In this document: in pieces, positions 1 through 6,045 of the stretch | Numbering within the stretch: the stretch's first letter is position 1 | Layout of the letters: each line of letters starts with the position of its first letter | The notes under the pieces: model-generated | Seen by the model: only the letters and a program-made list of their open reading frames with translations | What the model was told of the DNA's origin: nothing | Database searches by the model: none | Translations under genes and position numbers: made by a program | Assembly (NCBI GenBank): GCA_964560325.1 | Contig: CAZLLV010000438.1 | Location: forward strand, 1 to 8,483 | Length of the DNA stretch: 8,483 nucleotides | From: CAZLLV01 sp964560325 | GTDB lineage: Bacteria > Acidobacteriota > Thermoanaerobaculia > Multivoradales > DATKCC01 | Reading direction: 5' to 3'

Positions 1-455
1 ACGCCGGCGGTCGAGCGGCGCAGGCCCTGGAGCGTCAGTGAGCTTCCGCCCGGCGCGACCTCTCCCGATCCGATCACCGGCACCGAGCCGTAGACCTCGC
101 GCGGCCCGGGGAGGCTCAGGTTCCGAAGCTCGGCGCTGACCGCGACGCTCCGGGGCGCACGGATCTCGAGCAGGCCGGGGGCCGGTCCGAGAGTCAGCAC
201 CAGGGTGGCGCCGGGGGCGATCCGGTGGCGGATCGGCTGGGCGCGATCCCGCGTGCCGTCGACCACGCCGCGCATCCGCACGGTGGTCACCTGGGCCGGC
301 TGAGCGCCGTGGTTGGTGAGCCAGATCCTGGTCTGGTACTGCGCGTCGGCCGGTGCTTCCGGACCGAGGACGGGCAGGTAGAGGGTACCGGCCGAGGCCG
401 GCAGGGCGAGGAAGAAGAGCGCCGCGATCAGGCGGACGAAGGACTTCGAGGGCAC
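1..455 (-). CDS. Secreted beta-sandwich protein, paralogue of the downstream-coordinate neighbour (partial, C-terminus off window)
   Basis: I do not recognise a named family. Reading leftward from a GTG start (455-453), the frame stays open to the window edge and gives 151 residues. Residues 1-22 form a signal peptide: basic start (KSFVR), hydrophobic core, and an LPASA|G cleavage site. The mature part aligns almost without gaps to the neighbouring 463-aa protein: LPASAGTLYLPVL against LPASAGTVYVPVL, TRIWLTNHGAQP against TRVWITNEGNQP, GLLEI in both, and LQGLRRSTAG against VQGLRRTTNG. A 16-base identical stretch (16-31 and 1565-1580) encodes part of the last match. The protein is therefore exported and probably beta-rich. 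The GTG start is chosen because an AGGGAGA ribosome binding site lies 8 nt upstream and no in-frame ATG precedes it. I see no convincing promoter in 456-572. It may be longer or shorter than its paralogue, since the C-terminal domain is not visible. Function unknown; glycan or surface binding is only a guess. Confidence 0.85.
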   Translation of the reverse strand, partial: MPSKSFVRLIAALFFLALPASAGTLYLPVLGPEAPADAQYQTRIWLTNHGAQPAQVTTVRMRGVVDGTRDRAQPIRHRIAPGATLVLTLGPAPGLLEIRAPRSVAVSAELRNLSLPGPREVYGSVPVIGSGEVAPGGSSLTLQGLRRSTAG

Positions 456-463
456 GATACGGA

Positions 464-470
464 TCTCCCT
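464..470 (-). promoter_or_regulatory. Ribosome binding site for the GTG-started secreted protein gene
   Basis: On the minus strand this reads AGGGAGA, 8 nt before the GTG at 455-453. It decides the non-ATG start of the left-edge gene. The signal peptide begins immediately after it, which supports the same choice. Confidence 0.6.
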
Positions 471-572
471 GTTTCCTGGTGCTGATTCGTGGCGACTCGC
501 GGGGAATCGCTGTCGACGTCGGACCGGCGTGAACCCGGGGTTGTCATGTCGAATTCCCATAGGTCGGGGTCG

Positions 573-610
573 AAAAAAGACCGGTGGTGCCCGCCGCGGG
601 CGCCACCGGT
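573..610 (-). terminator. Rho-independent terminator of the 463-aa secreted protein gene
   Basis: The arms 597-610 and 580-593 form a 14-bp GC-rich stem with a 3-nt loop and a single C-A mismatch on the minus-strand transcript. The stem is followed by TC and six T residues (578-573). It begins 27 nt after the TAG stop at 639-637. This separates the two paralogous genes transcriptionally, so the left-edge gene probably needs its own promoter or read-through. Confidence 0.85.
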
Positions 611-636
611 CTCTCGCGTTCGCGAAGTGTCGTCGA

Positions 637-2028
637 CTACGGGATGAACTCGACCCGCAGGTTCTGGTACTTCCAGCCGTAGGACGGGCGCTCGGCGCCC
701 AGCCCCTGTCCGTAGACGTCCTCGTGGCCGAAGTAGATCATCCACGCCGCGCTGGCGTCCGGCTCCAGCCGGTTGGTGGTGGTCGGCATGTCGAGGTACG
801 CGACCTGCTGCCCGTTCTGGCTGATCTCGAGCCACGCCTTGCCGCGCAGGGTGTCGTACTCGAAGTGGGCGCTGTAGGTCTGCCCGGGCTGGAGCGCGAA
901 GTTGGCGTCGCCCTTGGACTTGTTGGGCGACTTCCCCTGGTCCATGTTCGAGATCATCTTGACGGCGTTCTTGCCCGGACCGAACGCGTTGGCGAACGTG
1001 GTGATGTTCGACGCCCACTTCGGCCAGCAGCAGGCGCCCCGGTGCAGCCAGACCAGGCTGTGGAGGCCGCTCGGATCCTTGGCGAACCAGCCGCCGTGAT
1101 AGAAGTCGAAATCGACGATCACGTTGGTGAACGACGAGTTGGCCGGCACCGGGATGTTGAAGATCGCGCTCGGCTCGTGCTTCTCCGGGGTGTGGAAGAC
1201 GCCGTTGCGGGTGAAGAGGACCGCGCCCGGCACCGACGGCTGCTCCTCGCCCGGCCGCGCCAGGGCCGAGTCGGCGGTGGCGGAGGGGCGCAGGAAGACC
1301 ACCTCGCCGGACGCGCGCTCGTACAGGCTCAGGTAGGAGTAGAAGGGCTGATCGCAGCTCACGCGCGCGTTGACGTCGCGGATCTGCGCCTGGCCCAGGA
1401 TGTTGAGCGCGTCCGGGAACTGGACCTGGGAGAGGGCCTTCAGGGTCAGCAGCGCGGTGCCGGCGATCTGCCCGCCGTCGGCGCGGAAGACCTTGACCGT
1501 GCACTGGGTCTCGGCGTGGCCCAGGTTGGCGATCAGGAGGTTCGTGAACACGCCGTTCGTGGTCCGGCGCAGGCCCTGGACGATCTGGGTGTCGCCCGCC
1601 TCGGCCAGGTTGCGGGAGTGGAGCACCGGCACCGCGGCGTGGGTCTCGGTGCCGCCGTCGAGCTCGGTGTTGCGGATCTCGGCGTTGATCGCCAGCTTGT
1701 CGGCGATCTGCCCGTCGGAGGCGATTTCGAGCAGGCCGGCCTTGCTGCCGACCTCGAGCACCACCGTCTCGCCGGCGCGCACGGTGGTCTTCTCGGTCGT
1801 CTTCTGAGCGTCGTCGCGCCCCTTCGTGCCGTCGGTGTCCATCGGCAGGAGAAGGGACTCGACCATCTGGGGCTGGTTGCCCTCGTTGGTGATCCAGACG
1901 CGAGTGACGTAGTCGGCGTCGTCCACTCCGTTCTGGGAGAGCACCGGGACGTAGACGGTTCCGGCGGAGGCGGGCAGGGTGCCCAGGGTGAGAGCGAGGG
2001 CGAGGCAGGCCAGCAGTGTTCTCTTCAT
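637..2028 (-). CDS. Secreted protein with two beta-sandwich segments and a LamG/concanavalin-like C-terminal domain (463 aa)
   Basis: No named family recognised. The start is set at the ATG 2028-2026: the open frame extends 33 codons further upstream to 2127, but only the internal ATG gives a clean signal peptide (MKRTLLACLA..., cleavage LPASA|G after residue 22). A GGGAG motif lies about 10 nt upstream, and the putative promoter sits inside the rejected extension. Residues about 23-135 and 150-250 look like two related beta-sandwich units (DYVTRVWITNEGNQP; VFTNLLIANLGHAE). Residues about 285-463 alternate aromatic and glycine-rich strands (FDFYHGGWF, AHFEYD, WKYQNLRVEFIP) as in concanavalin A/LamG-like jelly rolls; this fold call is inference. 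Mature cysteines are C176, C225 and the pair C333-C334, so disulfides and hence export are plausible. Base composition is visibly less GC-rich than the neighbouring enzyme genes. Its paralogue lies downstream beyond a terminator. The likely role is extracellular or cell-surface carbohydrate or protein binding, unproven. Confidence 0.85.
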   Translation of the reverse strand: MKRTLLACLALALTLGTLPASAGTVYVPVLSQNGVDDADYVTRVWITNEGNQPQMVESLLLPMDTDGTKGRDDAQKTTEKTTVRAGETVVLEVGSKAGLLEIASDGQIADKLAINAEIRNTELDGGTETHAAVPVLHSRNLAEAGDTQIVQGLRRTTNGVFTNLLIANLGHAETQCTVKVFRADGGQIAGTALLTLKALSQVQFPDALNILGQAQIRDVNARVSCDQPFYSYLSLYERASGEVVFLRPSATADSALARPGEEQPSVPGAVLFTRNGVFHTPEKHEPSAIFNIPVPANSSFTNVIVDFDFYHGGWFAKDPSGLHSLVWLHRGACCWPKWASNITTFANAFGPGKNAVKMISNMDQGKSPNKSKGDANFALQPGQTYSAHFEYDTLRGKAWLEISQNGQQVAYLDMPTTTNRLEPDASAAWMIYFGHEDVYGQGLGAERPSYGWKYQNLRVEFIP

Positions 2029-2080
2029 CGGCGTAGTACTCCCGTTCGAGTCGAAGATCTCTAGCAACGAAATTTGGCGC

Positions 2081-2109
2081 AGTGTAGCAGAAGATAGAGG
2101 CTTCGCCAA
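2081..2109 (-). promoter_or_regulatory. Possible sigma70-type promoter for the 463-aa secreted protein gene
   Basis: On the minus strand the -35-like TTGGCG (2109-2104) is separated by exactly 17 nt from the -10-like TACACT (2086-2081). Each element matches 4 of 6 consensus positions. Transcription would start near 2074, giving a leader of about 46 nt before the ATG at 2028. It is the best spaced pair in the 160-nt gap, but this is a pattern match only. Confidence 0.4.
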
Positions 2110-2110
2110 G

Positions 2111-2123
2111 CCCCGAAACGGGG
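2111..2123 (-). other. Small perfect hairpin between the sulfatase-like gene and the secreted protein gene
   Basis: CCCCG-AAA-CGGGG forms a 5-bp perfect stem with a 3-nt loop, about 65 nt past the stop of the upstream sulfatase-like gene and immediately before the putative -35 box. There is no T-tract on the minus strand, so it is not a classical intrinsic terminator. It could be a weak pause or termination site, or chance. Confidence 0.3.
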
Positions 2124-2188
2124 TCAAGTAGCGATGATCAAAGGGAGTGGAAGATTTTCGACACCCCGGAAGCGGGATGCCGCATAGC

Positions 2189-4090
2189 TCATTCGATATA
2201 TCCCAGCCCCCGAAGCTCCCGGATCGTCTGCGGGTCGAGCTCGACCGAGCCGGCTTCTGCGCGCGCTCTCTGCTCGGCGATCCGGTCGGCGAGCCCGCGG
2301 AAGGCGGCGAGCTCGCGCTCGGCCGAGAAGTCCTCCTCTTTCAGCAGGTTGCGCAGCTCCCCCGGGTCGCGCTCGAGGTCGTAGAGCTCCTCGCCGGCCG
2401 GTCCGACGATGTACTTGTAGCCGCCGGCGCGCAGCCCCAGGGTCGGCGCCTCGCCTTCGACCTCGGCGATCTCGATCGGGGCGATCGAGCACTCCGGCCG
2501 CTCGGCGGCCCAGTCGTCCGGCCTCCCTGCGAGGAGCGGCACCAGGCTGCACCCCGACATGCGCCGCGGCCGGGGCGCGCCGGCGAGGTCGAGCAGGGTC
2601 GGCGCCACGTCGATCAGCCGCACCTGGCGCTCGACCCGCCGGCCGGCGTGGCGGCTCCCCGGCAGCTTGATCAGCAGCGGGACGCGGGCGAGCTCGTCGT
2701 ACGGCGTGGCGCTGTGCGAGACGAAGCCGTGCTCCAGGAAGGCGTCGCCGTGGTCCGAGGTGACGACGATCACGCTGTCGTCGTAGAGCCCGCGCTCCCG
2801 GAGCTCGTCGAAGACCCGTCCGAGCCGCTCGTCGAGGTAGCGGATCTGGCCGTCGTAGAGGGCGCGGAACGCCTCGACCCGCTCCTCGGAGACCTCGATC
2901 CGGCCGCTCCGCACGCCCTCGAGGTATGTACCCCAGGCGTCGAGGTCGATCCCCTCGTACGCCGCGTCGACCCCCGGGCCGCCGAACGCCGTGTCGTACG
3001 GCGGCTCCGGCCGGTAGGGGTCGTGGAGGTCGATGTAGTGGAGATAGACGAAGAAGCGCTCGAGCCGCGCCGGGGTCGAGAGCCAGGCGAGGAAGCGGCG
3101 GTCGATCCGCTCGGCGTCGCCCTGCTGGTCGCGGTAGTCGACGAAGCCCTGGGCGAAGCCCATGTGAGGCCGCAGGTGGCTGTTCTGGACCCAGGCGGCG
3201 GTGAGGTAGTCGCGGGTGCGCAGGGCCTCGGCGAGGGTCGTCTCGCGCTCCGGCAGCACGTCCGCGGTCAACCCGCCGCCGGCCGCCCGCCGGTCGCCCC
3301 AGTAGACCCCGTGCTCGTACGGCGCGCGGCCGGTGAAGAGCGAGGCGATGCTCGCCTTCGTGAAGGTGCTCTGGCTGATCGCCTGCTCGAAGACCACCGC
3401 GTCGCGGGCGAAGGCGTCGAGCGCCGGCGAGGTGTCGCGCTCGTAGCCGTGGAGGCCGAGATGATCGGCCCGTAGTGCGTCGAGGACGATCACGATCAGG
3501 TTCGGCCGCTCCGGGGCGGCGGCGCTCGCGCTCGCCCGGCTCGCGTGGAGCGCCGGCGCCAGGTTGACGAGCCCGAGGACGGCGCCGAGCCCCAGGAGGA
3601 GGGCGATCCTCCGGGCGTACCGGCCGGTTGCCTCCTCGCGCCGCGCGTGGCGCCGCTCCCAGGCGGAGAGGACCGCCGCCACGACCGCGAGGACGACCAG
3701 GAAGAGGGCGAGCAGCCGGAGGTTGGGCCAGAGGCCGAACGGCTCGAGCAGGTCGGCCGGGCGCAGGGCGTTCTCGACGTTGAACCGGTACGCCCAGGCG
3801 AGGCCGAACGGCGCCGACGCGAGCGCCGCGGCGAGGAGGACGGCGGACCGGCCGCTCCCGAGCCGGCGGCGCAGGACGGCGTGGAGGAGCAGGTAGAGCG
3901 CCAGGAAGGCGAGCGCGCCGAGCAGGAAGCGGTTGGCGCCCGAGCGCGCCGCCTCGACCGTCATCCAGGGGAAGCCGGCCTCCGCGTACTGCCGGCCGGC
4001 CCAGGCGCCCAGCGCGGCGCCCACGGTGACCGCGCCGAGCAGGGCGAGGACCGCGGCGTCGAGGAGCCGGGTGCGGACGGTGCCGATCAT
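2189..4090 (-). CDS. Membrane-anchored alkaline-phosphatase-superfamily ('sulfatase'-fold) hydrolase/transferase
   Basis: This 633-aa protein has about five hydrophobic segments in its first 180 residues (roughly 9-29, 55-73, 82-99, 124-143, 161-181), then an extracytoplasmic catalytic domain. Family landmarks are the metal-binding LDALRAD (D204), STFTKASIASLFTG (residues 241-254), HYIDLHDPY (351-359), SDHGD (D446, H447), SHS (H459) and VPLLIK (K475). It ends in the ELRGLGYIE tail common in sulfatase-like proteins. Aligned to the sulfatase signature CxPSRxxLLTG, the nucleophile position is Thr244, not Cys or Ser. This suits LtaS or phosphoethanolamine-transferase type chemistry better than a formylglycine sulfatase, but the true substrate cannot be read from sequence. 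The likely role is transfer or removal of phospho- or sulfo-groups on envelope lipids or glycans. The start at ATG 4090 has no visible Shine-Dalgarno; the leader is pyrimidine-rich (CCCCTTCCCCCG). It diverges from the SDR epimerase gene across a 124-nt gap. Confidence 0.92.
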   Translation of the reverse strand: MIGTVRTRLLDAAVLALLGAVTVGAALGAWAGRQYAEAGFPWMTVEAARSGANRFLLGALAFLALYLLLHAVLRRRLGSGRSAVLLAAALASAPFGLAWAYRFNVENALRPADLLEPFGLWPNLRLLALFLVVLAVVAAVLSAWERRHARREEATGRYARRIALLLGLGAVLGLVNLAPALHASRASASAAAPERPNLIVIVLDALRADHLGLHGYERDTSPALDAFARDAVVFEQAISQSTFTKASIASLFTGRAPYEHGVYWGDRRAAGGGLTADVLPERETTLAEALRTRDYLTAAWVQNSHLRPHMGFAQGFVDYRDQQGDAERIDRRFLAWLSTPARLERFFVYLHYIDLHDPYRPEPPYDTAFGGPGVDAAYEGIDLDAWGTYLEGVRSGRIEVSEERVEAFRALYDGQIRYLDERLGRVFDELRERGLYDDSVIVVTSDHGDAFLEHGFVSHSATPYDELARVPLLIKLPGSRHAGRRVERQVRLIDVAPTLLDLAGAPRPRRMSGCSLVPLLAGRPDDWAAERPECSIAPIEIAEVEGEAPTLGLRAGGYKYIVGPAGEELYDLERDPGELRNLLKEEDFSAERELAAFRGLADRIAEQRARAEAGSVELDPQTIRELRGLGYIE

Positions 4091-4107
4091 CGGGGGAAGG
4101 GGCGTTC

Positions 4108-4136
4108 TTGGCTTGCGCTGGGCGCTCTGTTAGCCT
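4108..4136 (+). promoter_or_regulatory. Possible extended -10 promoter for the epimerase/hydrolase unit
   Basis: TTGGCT (4108-4113) lies 17 nt before TAGCCT (4131-4136), and the -10 is preceded by TGT, an extended -10 (TGn) element. Transcription would begin near 4143, leaving a leader of about 70 nt that contains the 4152-4170 hairpin. The -10 hexamer is weak (3 of 6). I could not find an equally good minus-strand promoter for the divergent sulfatase-like gene in the same gap. Confidence 0.3.
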
Positions 4137-4151
4137 GCTCCGGTCGATCGA

Positions 4152-4170
4152 GCGGGCCGGCGGGGCCCGC
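4152..4170 (+). other. GC-rich hairpin in the divergent intergenic region / epimerase leader
   Basis: GCGGGCC (4152-4158) and GGCCCGC (4164-4170) form a perfect 7-bp all-GC stem with a 5-nt loop. Just upstream is the 8-bp palindrome TCGATCGA (4144-4151). No T-tract follows on the plus strand. If the promoter at 4108-4136 is real, the hairpin lies in the epimerase 5' leader, about 45 nt before the start codon. It could be an attenuator-like or operator element, or chance in GC-rich DNA. Confidence 0.35.
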
Positions 4171-4200
4171 CTCTCGAAGCGTCCGGAGGGTATCGCAAAA

Positions 4201-4206
4201 GTGGAG
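4201..4206 (+). promoter_or_regulatory. Ribosome binding site deciding the TTG start of the SDR epimerase
   Basis: GTGGAG (core GGAG at 4203-4206) lies 8 nt before the TTG at 4215. The protein then begins MKVLVTGHDGYIG, exactly where SDR family proteins begin. The nearby GTG at 4201 is out of frame and runs into a stop within five codons, so it is not an alternative start. Confidence 0.6.
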
Positions 4207-4214
4207 CGTTCTCG

Positions 4215-5255
4215 TTGAAGGTCCTGGTCACCGGCCACGACGGCTACATCGGCGCCGTCCTCACCCCGATGCTGCTCGCCGCCGGCCACGAGACGGTCGG
4301 GCTCGACACCGGTCTCTTCGGCGAGTGCCTGTTCGGAGCCGGCGACGGGCTGGCCGAGGTGCCGACGCTGCGCAAGGATCTGCGCGACGTCGAGGCCGCC
4401 GATCTCGAGGGCTTCGACGCGGTCGTCCACCTCGGCGGCCTGTCGAACGACCCGCTGGGCGACATCGACCCCGGCCTCACCTACCGGATCAACGAAGAGG
4501 CCTCGATGCGCCTCGCCCGCCACGCGCGGGACGCGGGAGTGGCGCGCTTCCTCTTCTCGTCGTCGTGCTCGACCTACGGCGCCGCGGGCGACGACTTCCT
4601 CGACGAGTCGGCCGACTTCAACCCGGTGACGCCGTACGGCGCATCGAAGGTGCGGGTCGAGCACGGCCTGCGCGAGCTGGCCGATCCGTCGGACGGCGGC
4701 TTCAGCCCGGTCTATCTGCGCAACGCCACCGCCTACGGTGTCTCCCCCCGCCTGCGCCTCGACCTGGTCCTCAACAACCTGGTCGGCTGGGCGCACACCA
4801 CCGGCCGCATCCTGATGCTCTCCGACGGCACGCCCTGGCGCCCGATCGTCCACATCGAGGACATCTCCCGTGCCTTCTTGGCCGCCCTCGAAGCTCCGCG
4901 CGAGGCGATCCACGACCAGGCGTTCAACGTCGGCCGCACCGACCAGAACTTCCAGGTCCGCGAGCTCGCCGAGATCGTGCAGGAGGTCGTGCCGGACTGC
5001 CGGATCGAGTACGCGGCCGAAGCCGGCCCGGACAAGCGGACCTACCGGGTCGACTGCTCGAAGATCGAGCGCGAGCTGCCCGGCTTCGAGGCGCGCTGGG
5101 ACGCCCGCCGGGGGGCCGAGGAGCTCTACCGCGCCTACCGCGACCAGGGGCTCACGCTCGAGCTCTTCGAGAGCGCGCTCTACAAGCGCCTGCCGACGAT
5201 CCGCGGCCTGGTCGACGCCGGGCGCCTCACCGACGACCTGCGCTGGGCGGGGTAG
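4215..5255 (+). CDS. Extended SDR NAD-dependent sugar epimerase/dehydratase (346 aa)
   Basis: This is a cytoplasmic Rossmann-fold enzyme of the NAD-dependent epimerase/dehydratase family, expected to act on a nucleotide-activated sugar. The N-terminus carries the GxxGxxG dinucleotide motif (G7, G10, G13). D31, at the end of the second strand, points to NAD rather than NADP. FSSSCSTYG (114-122) supplies the catalytic Ser/Thr region, and Y141xxxK145 (PYGASK) is the catalytic pair. LRNATAYGVSPRLRLD (168-183) and WRPIVHIEDISRA (208-220) are substrate-domain motifs of the UDP-glucose-4-epimerase-like branch. Length is normal for the family. The start is TTG, backed by a GTGGAG ribosome binding site. 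The exact sugar and whether the reaction is epimerisation, dehydration or reduction cannot be told. The hydrolase gene follows after 13 nt, so the two are probably co-transcribed. The context suggests surface polysaccharide or glycolipid synthesis. Confidence 0.93.
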   Translation: MKVLVTGHDGYIGAVLTPMLLAAGHETVGLDTGLFGECLFGAGDGLAEVPTLRKDLRDVEAADLEGFDAVVHLGGLSNDPLGDIDPGLTYRINEEASMRLARHARDAGVARFLFSSSCSTYGAAGDDFLDESADFNPVTPYGASKVRVEHGLRELADPSDGGFSPVYLRNATAYGVSPRLRLDLVLNNLVGWAHTTGRILMLSDGTPWRPIVHIEDISRAFLAALEAPREAIHDQAFNVGRTDQNFQVRELAEIVQEVVPDCRIEYAAEAGPDKRTYRVDCSKIERELPGFEARWDARRGAEELYRAYRDQGLTLELFESALYKRLPTIRGLVDAGRLTDDLRWAG

Positions 5256-5268
5256 CCCGGCGACCGCC

Positions 5269-6045
5269 ATGCGCCTCGTCCCGCTCGGCACCAACGGCTA
5301 CATCCCCAGCCAGGGGCGCCAGACCATGGCGTACCTGGCGCTCACCGACGGCGCGGCGCTGCTGCTCGACGCCGGCACCGGGGTCGCGCGGCTCCTGGAG
5401 CCGGCGATCGAGGCGCTGGTCGAGGGGTACGAGCGGCTCGAGGTGGTGCTCACCCACTACCACCTCGATCACCTGATCGGTCTCTCCTTCCTTCCCGGCG
5501 TCTGGCCGACGCGGCCGGTGCGCATCCACGCCCCCGGGCCGCCGCTGGTCGACGCGACGCCCGACGACGCCCTCTGCCGCCTCATCCATCCGCCGCTCTT
5601 CCCGATCCCGCTGCCCGAGTACCCGATGCCGGTCGAGCTGGTGCGCCTGACCGGGGACCCGGCGACGATCGGCGGCGTCGAGGTCCGCTTCCGGGCGCAG
5701 GAGCACCCGGGCGGCTCGGTCGGCCTGCGGCTGGGCGACGCGCTCGCCTACGTCACCGACACGGTGGCCGACCCGGCGAGCGCGGGCTTCGCCGAGGGCG
5801 TCGACCTGCTGCTGCACGAGGTCTGGCTCGGCCCGGGCGGGGAGGCCGCCTCGACCGGCCACTCGGCCGCGGACGACGTGGCGGAGATCGCCAACCGCGC
5901 CGGCGTGCGCCGCCTGATGCCGGTGCACCATCACCCGCGCGCGACGGCGAACGATCTGGAGCACCTGGCGGCCGAGCTGGCGAAGCGCGTCGACGGCGTC
6001 GAGATCGTGCTCCCGGAAGAAGGCCGGGTCTACGAGGTCGGCTGA
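5269..6045 (+). CDS. Metallo-beta-lactamase-fold hydrolase, RNase Z / cyclic-phosphodiesterase-like (258 aa)
   Basis: The ATG at 5269 begins MRLVPLGTNGYIPS, the usual first strand and GTxG-type opening of this superfamily; the frame open further upstream overlaps the epimerase gene and is not used. LLLDAGTG (31-38) precedes the canonical HxHxDH metal motif H63-Y-H65-L-D67-H68. Further ligands are probably H146 (QEHPGG), D164 (VTDT) and a histidine in PVHHHP (219-223). GHSAADD (197-203) matches the conserved 'HST/HTT' position of the RNase Z-like branch. The long exosite arm that true tRNase Z uses to grip tRNA is not evident, and at 258 aa the protein is short for it. A small-molecule phosphodiester or ester hydrolase of the PhnP/PqqB/ElaC-like group is more likely; the substrate is unknown. 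It sits 13 nt after the epimerase stop with only a weak ribosome binding site, suggesting an operon. Its stop lies within the convergent nucleotidyltransferase gene. Confidence 0.9.
   Translation: MRLVPLGTNGYIPSQGRQTMAYLALTDGAALLLDAGTGVARLLEPAIEALVEGYERLEVVLTHYHLDHLIGLSFLPGVWPTRPVRIHAPGPPLVDATPDDALCRLIHPPLFPIPLPEYPMPVELVRLTGDPATIGGVEVRFRAQEHPGGSVGLRLGDALAYVTDTVADPASAGFAEGVDLLLHEVWLGPGGEAASTGHSAADDVAEIANRAGVRRLMPVHHHPRATANDLEHLAAELAKRVDGVEIVLPEEGRVYEVG

Noticed and set aside
529..2064. A 511-codon plus-strand frame opposite the secreted protein gene
   Set aside because: It is antisense to a gene with a clear signal peptide, terminator and paralogue. Its translation is repetitive Val/Gly/Leu/Arg sequence with no motif.
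2029..2127. N-terminal extension of the 463-aa secreted protein by 33 residues
   Set aside because: The extension would bury the signal peptide and overlaps the putative promoter. The internal ATG has its own GGGAG site and matches the start of the paralogue.
2122..2127. TTGACC as a strong -35 box on the minus strand
   Set aside because: It matches 5 of 6 consensus bases but no -10-like hexamer lies 16-18 nt downstream, unlike the TTGGCG/TACACT pair nearby.
2124..5294. A 1056-codon open frame on the minus strand
   Set aside because: It runs antisense across the SDR epimerase gene and out of frame through the sulfatase-like gene. Its translation is Arg/Pro/Ala-rich without any motif, typical of a shadow frame in GC-rich DNA.
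3545..5476. A 643-codon open frame on the plus strand
   Set aside because: It crosses the sulfatase-like gene antisense, then the epimerase gene in another frame. It has low-complexity Arg/Pro/Gly composition and no recognisable domain.
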